Source: RGIG8767 sp964487395 (GTDB lineage Bacteria; Bacillota; Clostridia; Lachnospirales; Lachnospiraceae). From it: DNA of 19,107 nt. The stretch is from contig CAZAQH010000042.1 of NCBI GenBank assembly GCA_964487395.1, positions 1-19,107 of the forward strand, in the 5' to 3' direction. A model generated the notes under the pieces. It was not told the DNA's origin. It did not search any database and saw only the letters and a list, made by a program, of their open reading frames with translations. The translations under genes and the position numbers were made by a program. Shown here in pieces: positions 7,730 to 13,530 of this stretch; the first letter of the stretch is position 1, and the number at the start of each line of letters is the position of its first letter.

Positions 7730-8788
7730 TTATGCTTCTGATAATTTATGAAAAATCAGACAGTTTGGTCTTTCAACCGGAATTTCTTTCCCATTCATTA
7801 CAAGTAATCCTTTTTCTAAATCTACATTAAAAAATGTCATGGTATTTGATTCATGATTTAGGGATACTAAATGTTTATTGTCCGGGAATAAAGTCGCATC
7901 CTTTGGGTAATCCCCACTAATAGGAAGGCAGAAAATCTTATTAAGCATTCCTGTTTCCTGTTCAATTGAATAAACAATAACACTGTTATCTCCTGCATTA
8001 GAACTGATAACATATTTGTAGTCCACTGATAAATTCAAAGCACTGGCAGCAGAACCACTCGCATGATATTCATTTAATGTTGAGATATTCTGTACTTTTT
8101 CAAATTCAGGATTATCATTTTTATCCTTATAAGAATATACATCAATATAATTTTTTAATTCATGGACAATATATAAAAATTTACCGTCTTTTGTGAATTT
8201 CAGATGTCTTGGTGCTGATTCCTGTTCACTTCTTATTATATCTACTAATTTAAGCTTACCAGTTGCATGATCTACTCTGTATACATCCACATAATCCATT
8301 CCTAAATCTGCAGCACACAGATATTTATTATCTCTGGTCATTTTAACACAGTTTACATGAGGTCTGAAATTACGTTCTGCAATGCTTCCCCATCCTTTAT
8401 GGAATAATTCATCTGCAATTCCATCAATTCTTCCATCTTCTTTTAATTTTAAAACAGTAATTTTACCATCATGATAACCTGCTACAAATAAAAATCTGTC
8501 TTCATAATCCGTTGACAAATAGCAGCCACGCATACCGTTTATTGTATGAGAATTAATAACCTTTAAATTGCCATCTGCCGTAATCTCATATGCTTCTACT
8601 CCAAAATCAGTAATCGAATAGAGAAACTTTGCATTATGTGATATTGTAATATAAGAAGAATTCGTAATTTCCACTTCATCTTTTTCTTTAAAATATCCAT
8701 TCTTCATATCCACGTCATATATTTTGATGCCATGATTATCTCCTGATGTATAAGTAGATACATATGCAACATATTTTTCGTTTTTCAT
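7730..8788 (-). CDS. Lactonase family seven-bladed beta-propeller protein (6-phosphogluconolactonase-like)
   Basis: The 352-aa protein matches the YbhE/Pgl-type beta-propeller family (COG2706 by recollection). It shows YVSTYTSGDNHGI at the start, repeated blade strands such as FLYSITDFGVEAYEI, FLYIVHELKNYIDVYSY and YVISSNAGDNSVIVYSI, and the conserved RPHVNCVKM (about 142-150) and APRHLKFTKDGKF (about 192-204) that carry family His/Arg residues. There is no signal peptide, so it is probably cytoplasmic. Some relatives hydrolyse 6-phosphogluconolactone, but no zwf or gnd is nearby and many homologues have unknown substrates, so the reaction is uncertain. GGAGGG five bases before the ATG fixes the start. 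It is a single gene, convergent with aroC and divergent from the polyamine operon. Confidence 0.85.
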   Translation of the reverse strand: MKNEKYVAYVSTYTSGDNHGIKIYDVDMKNGYFKEKDEVEITNSSYITISHNAKFLYSITDFGVEAYEITADGNLKVINSHTINGMRGCYLSTDYEDRFLFVAGYHDGKITVLKLKEDGRIDGIADELFHKGWGSIAERNFRPHVNCVKMTRDNKYLCAADLGMDYVDVYRVDHATGKLKLVDIIRSEQESAPRHLKFTKDGKFLYIVHELKNYIDVYSYKDKNDNPEFEKVQNISTLNEYHASGSAASALNLSVDYKYVISSNAGDNSVIVYSIEQETGMLNKIFCLPISGDYPKDATLFPDNKHLVSLNHESNTMTFFNVDLEKGLLVMNGKEIPVERPNCLIFHKLSEA

Positions 8789-8821
8789 AAAATCCCTCCG
8801 ATTCGTTTATGCACATTTCTA

Positions 8822-8850
8822 ATCTTATCATAATGGAATAATTTTGTTAA
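8822..8850 (-). promoter_or_regulatory. Promoter of the lactonase-like gene
   Basis: On the minus strand TTAACA (8845-8850) and TAAGAT (8822-8827) are 17 bases apart, about 34 bases from the ATG. It lies back to back with the regulator promoter at 8870-8897. Confidence 0.55.
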
Positions 8851-8869
8851 TCTTTTTTTCATATTTTCG

Positions 8870-8897
8870 TTGACAAATACATGCTTTCTTGTATAAT
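8870..8897 (+). promoter_or_regulatory. Promoter of the polyamine transport operon
   Basis: A perfect TTGACA (8870-8875) and a perfect TATAAT (8892-8897) are spaced by 16 bases. This is the strongest promoter match in the window, and such a promoter generally needs a repressor to be controlled. The dyad at 8908-8937 immediately follows it. Confidence 0.8.
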
Positions 8898-8907
8898 TAA
8901 ATTCGCT

Positions 8908-8937
8908 ACTCAAGTTTAGTATCAGTAAACTTTGAGT
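8908..8937 (+). promoter_or_regulatory. Candidate operator for the XRE-cupin regulator
   Basis: An imperfect inverted repeat, actcaagttta (8908-8918) and taaactttgagt (8926-8937), is separated by seven bases; the right arm has one extra base. It covers about +4 to +33 of the predicted transcript, a position that would block transcription if bound. Its place in front of the regulator's own gene suggests autorepression of the whole pot operon. It could alternatively act as a 5' mRNA hairpin; no T run follows, so it is not a terminator. Confidence 0.5.
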
Positions 8938-8975
8938 TTATTATAACTATTAATCGTGATTCAAAGGAGGCTTAC

Positions 8976-9515
8976 TTGAAAATAGGACATCGTATCAAGG
9001 AACTGAGAATTATAAAAGGACTTACCCAGGAAGAACTGGCGGACCGAGCGGAACTCTCAAAAGGATTCATTTCGCAGGTCGAACGTGACCTTACCTCTCC
9101 CTCCATATCCACATTAGTAGATATCCTTCAATGTCTCGGTACAGATTTAAGTGATTTTTTCACACAGGATGTTGATACACAAATTGTATTTCATGAAAAC
9201 GACTATTTTGAAAAAATAGATACGGAATATAAAAATAAAACAGAATGGATTATTCCAAATGCCCAAAAAAACATTATGGAACCAATCCGAGTCACGCTCT
9301 CCCCTGATGGTCAGACTTATCCTGATTATCCTCATGAGGGCGAAGAATTTGGATTTGTTTTAGCTGGCAGTATAGCAATTCATCTGGGAAAAAAGATAAT
9401 CAAAGCAAAAAAAGGCGAATCATTTTACTTTACACCCAACTCTACTCACTATATAAAAGCAACGAGCAAAAGCAATGCCTTTTTTATATGGGTTAGTTCA
9501 CCACCAAGTTTTTAA
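8976..9515 (+). CDS. XRE-family regulator with C-terminal cupin domain (PuuR-like)
   Basis: A 179-aa transcription factor. Residues about 4-60 form a helix-turn-helix (IKELRIIKGLTQEELA, then LSKGFISQVERDLTSPSIST). After a linker, residues about 102-177 form a cupin_2 sensor domain (HEGEEFGFVLAGSIAIHLG, GESFYFTPNSTHYIKA). This architecture is common for regulators of polyamine metabolism or uptake, where the cupin is thought to sense the ligand. The start is TTG at 8976, chosen because AAAGGAGG (8963-8970) sits five bases before it and the HTH begins at once. It is followed after 28 bases by potA, so regulator and transporter share a transcript. Ligand sensing by polyamines is inferred from context. 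Confidence 0.9.
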   Translation: MKIGHRIKELRIIKGLTQEELADRAELSKGFISQVERDLTSPSISTLVDILQCLGTDLSDFFTQDVDTQIVFHENDYFEKIDTEYKNKTEWIIPNAQKNIMEPIRVTLSPDGQTYPDYPHEGEEFGFVLAGSIAIHLGKKIIKAKKGESFYFTPNSTHYIKATSKSNAFFIWVSSPPSF

Positions 9516-9543
9516 TTACGACAAAAGAAAGGTAATCATATAA

Positions 9544-10617
9544 ATGAGCACAAAACTAATTGATCTTCAGCATATTACAAAAGCGTATGGCAATAACATT
9601 GTTTTAGATGATATGAATTTATACATAAGAGAGAATGAATTCCTAACTCTTCTTGGTCCAAGTGGCTGTGGTAAGACTACTACACTTTGCATTATTGGTG
9701 GCTTTGAAAACCCGGATCAGGGAAACGTCTTCTTTAACGGAACTGATATTACTTCACTTCCACCAAACAAAAGACAGCTTAACACTGTTTTTCAAAAATA
9801 TGCTTTGTTCACTCATATGAATATTGGTGAAAATATTGCCTTTGGATTAAAAATCAAAGGAAAAACTGATAGTTATATCAAAGATAAAATTAAATACGCA
9901 TTAAAACTTGTTAATCTGGATGGATTTGAAAACAGAATGCCGGATTCTTTAAGTGGTGGCCAGCAACAGCGAATTGCCATTGCAAGAGCCATTGTAAATG
10001 AACCTAAGCTTTTACTTTTAGATGAACCTTTAGGTGCTCTTGACTTAAAACTTCGTCAGGATATGCAGTATGAATTAATCCGTTTAAAAAATGAACTTGG
10101 TATTACCTTTATCTATGTTACCCATGACCAGGAAGAAGCTCTTACCATGTCTGATACTATTGTTGTCATGAATCAGGGCTATATCCAGCAGATTGGAACA
10201 CCTGAAGATATCTATAATGAACCTGAAAACGCTTTTGTTGCTGACTTTATCGGTGACAGCAATATTTTAGATGGTATTATGGTGCACGATGAACTTGTTT
10301 CCTTCCTTGGAACCAAATTTGATTGTGTTGATAAAGGCTTTGGTGAGAATAAACCGGTCGATGTTGTAATCCGTCCGGAAGATGTTATGTTAGTATCTCC
10401 TGAAAACGGCAGAATTACCGGTGAAGTGACACATATCATCTTTAAAGGTGTCCATTATGAAATGGAAGTTATGGCAGGCGGTTTTGAATGGCTTGTTCAT
10501 TCTACTATGATGCTGCCGGTCGGTGCAAAAGTCGGTATTAAAATTGATCCTTTCAATATTCAGATCATGAATAAACCGGCATCTGAAGATGAGGAGGCGG
10601 TTGGTGTTGAAGAGTAA
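9544..10617 (+). CDS. potA: Spermidine/putrescine ABC transporter ATP-binding protein
   Basis: The ATPase subunit that powers polyamine import. Of its 357 residues, 38-46 are Walker A (GPSGCGKTT), FQ at 83-84 is the Q-loop, 136-143 the signature LSGGQQQR, 155-162 Walker B (KLLLLDEP) and His194 the switch (VTHDQEEA). From about residue 240 there is a TOBE-type regulatory domain (VIRPEDVML). The sequence resembles CysA/UgpC/PotA importers generally; potB, potC and potD downstream settle the polyamine assignment. The ATG follows AAAGG at about ten bases. Its last bases overlap the potB start and carry the potB ribosome site. Confidence 0.96.
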   Translation: MSTKLIDLQHITKAYGNNIVLDDMNLYIRENEFLTLLGPSGCGKTTTLCIIGGFENPDQGNVFFNGTDITSLPPNKRQLNTVFQKYALFTHMNIGENIAFGLKIKGKTDSYIKDKIKYALKLVNLDGFENRMPDSLSGGQQQRIAIARAIVNEPKLLLLDEPLGALDLKLRQDMQYELIRLKNELGITFIYVTHDQEEALTMSDTIVVMNQGYIQQIGTPEDIYNEPENAFVADFIGDSNILDGIMVHDELVSFLGTKFDCVDKGFGENKPVDVVIRPEDVMLVSPENGRITGEVTHIIFKGVHYEMEVMAGGFEWLVHSTMMLPVGAKVGIKIDPFNIQIMNKPASEDEEAVGVEE

Positions 10618-11425
10618 AACAAAATTACTGGCTTCTCCATTTGTTGTCTGGTCAGCTGCTTTTATCATTATTCCGTTATGCATGGTATTCTATTACGGAA
10701 TGACAGATAAAACAGGGGTATTTACCCTCGAAAACATATGCTCCATTGCTACCCCCGAGCATATAAAAGCACTTTGGCTTTCTCTGGCATTATCCTTTAT
10801 TGCAACAGTAATCTGTCTGCTCTTAGGATATCCTTTGGCTTCTATATTAGCCAAAATGAGTAAAAACCAGCACAGCATGATTGTACTTATTTTTATACTG
10901 CCCATGTGGATGAACTTTCTATTACGTACCCTTGCATGGCAGACATTACTCGAAAAAACAGGTGTAATTAACAACATTCTATCTTTTTTACACCTTCCAT
11001 CTTTAAATATAATTAATACACCCTATGCCATTATCCTTGGTATGGTATATAACTTTTTGCCTTTCATGGTAGTACCGCTTTATAATTCACTTACAAAAAT
11101 AGATGTGAATGTTATAAATGCCGCAAGAGACTTGGGCGCGAATGGCTTTCAGACTTTTATGAAGGTCACTCTTCCACTTACCATCCCTGGAATTATAAGT
11201 GGAATCACCATGGTATTTGTTCCTGCCCTTACTACCTTTGTTATCAGTAAATTGTTGGGTGGAAGTAAGATTTTATTAATCGGTAATGTAATTGAAGAAC
11301 AATTCACCCAGGCAAGCAACTGGAATCTGGGTAGTGGATTATCCATTGTACTGATGCTGTTTATCATTATCAATATGATTGTTACTTCTATTTTCGACAA
11401 AGATGGAGAGGGGGCAATGTTATAA
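10604..11425 (+). CDS. potB: Spermidine/putrescine ABC transporter permease PotB
   Basis: An inner permease of about 273 aa with six predicted membrane segments, beginning with FVVWSAAFIIIPLCMVFYYG. The binding-protein-dependent EAA loop that docks the ATPase reads NAARDLGANGFQTFMKVTLP, near residue 180. The frame is open from an ATG at 10589, but that codon abuts GGAGG (10593-10597) and cannot use it. GTG at 10604 lies six bases after the site and TTG at 10607 nine bases after; I chose GTG. Either gives the normal PotB N-terminus. The start overlaps potA by 14 bases and the stop overlaps the potC start in TAATG, so translation is probably coupled. Confidence 0.93.
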   Translation: MLKSKTKLLASPFVVWSAAFIIIPLCMVFYYGMTDKTGVFTLENICSIATPEHIKALWLSLALSFIATVICLLLGYPLASILAKMSKNQHSMIVLIFILPMWMNFLLRTLAWQTLLEKTGVINNILSFLHLPSLNIINTPYAIILGMVYNFLPFMVVPLYNSLTKIDVNVINAARDLGANGFQTFMKVTLPLTIPGIISGITMVFVPALTTFVISKLLGGSKILLIGNVIEEQFTQASNWNLGSGLSIVLMLFIIINMIVTSIFDKDGEGAML

Positions 11426-12210
11426 TGACAAAAATTGCAAAAAGAATATATGTTGTCTTAATATTCATTTTTTTATATGCCCCGATTGCTACCTTAATCG
11501 TATTATCCTTTAATGCAAGCAAAACCCGTGCTAAATGGGGTGGCTTTACCTTTAAATGGTATGGTGCACTTTTCCAAAACGAAGATATCATGGAAGCATT
11601 ATATACTACACTATTAATTGCTCTTATCTCTTCTATTATTGCAACCTTAATTGGTACCATTGCCTGCATAGCCATTAATAATATGAAAAGAAGAACTCGT
11701 TCCGTATTACTTGGAATTACCAATATCCCCATGTTAAATGCAGATATTGTAACCGGTATCTCTTTAATGCTTTTGTTTTTAAGTTTTGGACTTCGTTTTG
11801 GGTTTGGAACGATTTTGTTATCTCACATAACGTTTAATATTCCATATGTAATACTAAGCGTCATGCCCCGAATGAAAAGTACCAACCGCTCTACCTTTGA
11901 GGCGGCCCTGGATTTAGGAGCATCCCATATTTATGCTTTTTTCAAGGTTATTTTACCGGATTTACTCCCCGGTATTTTATCAGGCTTCCTAATGGCATTT
12001 ACCATGTCACTGGATGACTTTATTATTACTCATTTCACAAAAGGACCCGGCATTGATACTCTTTCTACGAAGATTTATACAGAAGTAAAAAAAGGAATCA
12101 AACCGGAAATGTATGCACTGTCCACGATTATTTTTACAACGGTTCTATTGCTTCTTCTTTTGGTAAACAGACCTACCAAAAAAGATAAAGAATTATTACA
12201 GCATGAATAA
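11425..12210 (+). CDS. potC: Spermidine/putrescine ABC transporter permease PotC
   Basis: The second permease subunit, 261 aa, with six predicted membrane segments, the first at about 9-27 (VVLIFIFLYAPIATLIVLSF). SFNASKTRAKWGGFTFKWY after the first segment is typical of PotC (SFN..., FxxKWY). The EAA loop reads EAALDLGASHIYAFFKVILP, and AFTMSLDDFIITHF is the conserved C-terminal PotC block. The purine-rich GGAGAGGGGG of the potB end lies about ten bases before the ATG. It pairs with PotB to form the polyamine channel. Confidence 0.95.
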   Translation: MTKIAKRIYVVLIFIFLYAPIATLIVLSFNASKTRAKWGGFTFKWYGALFQNEDIMEALYTTLLIALISSIIATLIGTIACIAINNMKRRTRSVLLGITNIPMLNADIVTGISLMLLFLSFGLRFGFGTILLSHITFNIPYVILSVMPRMKSTNRSTFEAALDLGASHIYAFFKVILPDLLPGILSGFLMAFTMSLDDFIITHFTKGPGIDTLSTKIYTEVKKGIKPEMYALSTIIFTTVLLLLLLVNRPTKKDKELLQHE

Positions 12211-12222
12211 AAGGAGAAAATT

Positions 12223-13281
12223 ATGAAAAAAAGAATTGTAGTCATTACAGCCCTCGCTCTTCTTGCATGCGTGTTTGCTGCATGTGGAAAAGCTAACAAC
12301 AAAAACGGAAAGGTTTATGTTTACAATTGGGGAGAATATATTGACCCTGAAACAATTTCCATGTTCGAAGAAGAAACTGGTATCCAGGTAGTTTACGATG
12401 AATTTGAAACAAACGAAATTATGTATCCTAAAGTTGAATCCGGTGCATCTGCATATGATGTTATCTGCCCTTCCGATTACATGATCCAGAAAATGGTTGA
12501 AAATGATTTACTTGCAGAAGTAAACTGGGACAATATGCCAAATGCAACTGCTAACATTGGACAGCAATATTACGACCAAGCAAAAGATTTTGACCCTGAA
12601 AACAAATATTCCATTCCTTATTGCTTTGGTACTGTAGGTATTCTGTATAACAAAACCATGGTTTCTGAGCCAGTAGACAGCTGGAATATCCTTTGGGATG
12701 AAAAATACAAAGACAGCATCTTAATGCAGGATTCTGTTCGTGATGCATTTATGGTTTCTTTAAAGAAAAACGGATTTTCTGCAAACACCTTAGATGAAAG
12801 CGAATTAGAAATTGCAAAAAATGACTTAATTACACAAAAACCTCTTGTTCAGGCATATGTTGTAGATCAGGTTAGAGATAAAATGATTGGCAATGAAGCT
12901 GCTCTTGGCGTTATTTATTCTGGGGAGGCTATTTATACACAACGTGAAAATCCAGACCTTGAGTATGTCATTCCAAAAGAAGGAACTAACGTATGGCTTG
13001 ACTGCTGGGTAATTCCTAAGAACTGCCAAAGCCAGGAAAATGCAGAAAAATTCATTGATTTCATGTGCCGTGCAGATATCGCATTAATGAATTTTGATTA
13101 CATTACATATTCTACTCCTAATGATGCAGCAAGAGAATTAATTGAAGATGAAGACATCAAGAATTCTCCTATCGCGTTCCCTGATTTCACACAGTATGAT
13201 AACCTTGAAACTTTCTACTATATCGGTGAAGATGGCGATGCATTATACAATTCCTTATGGGAAGAAATCAAAGCACACTAA
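12223..13281 (+). CDS. potD: Spermidine/putrescine-binding lipoprotein
   Basis: Extracellular substrate-binding protein of the transporter, 352 aa. The N-terminus is a lipoprotein signal: MKKR, a hydrophobic core and FAAC with the lipidated Cys21, so it is tethered to the outer face of the membrane. PotD-type ligand residues are recognisable: YNWGEYI (34-40), PSDYM (83-87), DSVRDAF (160-166), and WLDCW (248-252), which corresponds to the Trp-x-Asp-x-Trp polyamine clamp of E. coli PotD. Retention of both aromatic and acidic positions supports polyamine binding; whether it prefers putrescine or spermidine cannot be told by eye. AAAGGAG lies just before the ATG. It is the last gene of the operon. 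Confidence 0.95.
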   Translation: MKKRIVVITALALLACVFAACGKANNKNGKVYVYNWGEYIDPETISMFEEETGIQVVYDEFETNEIMYPKVESGASAYDVICPSDYMIQKMVENDLLAEVNWDNMPNATANIGQQYYDQAKDFDPENKYSIPYCFGTVGILYNKTMVSEPVDSWNILWDEKYKDSILMQDSVRDAFMVSLKKNGFSANTLDESELEIAKNDLITQKPLVQAYVVDQVRDKMIGNEAALGVIYSGEAIYTQRENPDLEYVIPKEGTNVWLDCWVIPKNCQSQENAEKFIDFMCRADIALMNFDYITYSTPNDAARELIEDEDIKNSPIAFPDFTQYDNLETFYYIGEDGDALYNSLWEEIKAH

Positions 13282-13313
13282 ATAAATAAAAACAATCATT
13301 TAGTATAATAATT

Positions 13314-13362
13314 GACCTCTCATAAATCGGATGTAAATCCTACTTATGAGAGGTCTTTATTT
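13314..13362 (+). terminator. Terminator of the polyamine operon
   Basis: A perfect 12-bp stem, gacctctcataa (13314-13325) with ttatgagaggtc (13344-13355), is followed by TTTATTT. The 18-base loop contains a further small stem (gga/tcc). The minus side is also A/T-rich, so it may also stop transcripts from the surface-protein gene that converges on it. Confidence 0.85.
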
Positions 13363-13371
13363 GGTCTGTCT

Positions 13372-13530
13372 TTAATAACTGTTACTATCCAATTCCTTAT
13401 GTTTTGAGTTTAAAACAGGTGTAATAGCTGCTGCAATAATAATATTTCCTACAGCAAATGGCCAATCCAACACACAGCTTCCACAAATTGCAAATACAAT
13501 CACAATCATACATCCAAAGTTAAGAACCAT
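13372..13530 (-). CDS. Small hydrophobic protein of unknown function (52 aa)
   Basis: An ORF too short for ordinary gene calling, starting at ATG 13530 and ending at TAA 13372. It encodes a 52-residue protein with two hydrophobic stretches, about 2-16 (VLNFGCMIVIVFAIC) and 25-40 (FAVGNIIIAAAITPVL), and a polar tail (NSKHKELDSNSY). It overlaps the last 25 bases of the surface-protein gene in another frame and lies before the shared terminator, so it would be co-transcribed. A GAGGG lies 11 bases upstream of the ATG, a rather long spacing. I do not recognise a family. It could be a real small membrane protein, a remnant of a longer gene, or chance. Confidence 0.4.
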   Translation of the reverse strand: MVLNFGCMIVIVFAICGSCVLDWPFAVGNIIIAAAITPVLNSKHKELDSNSY

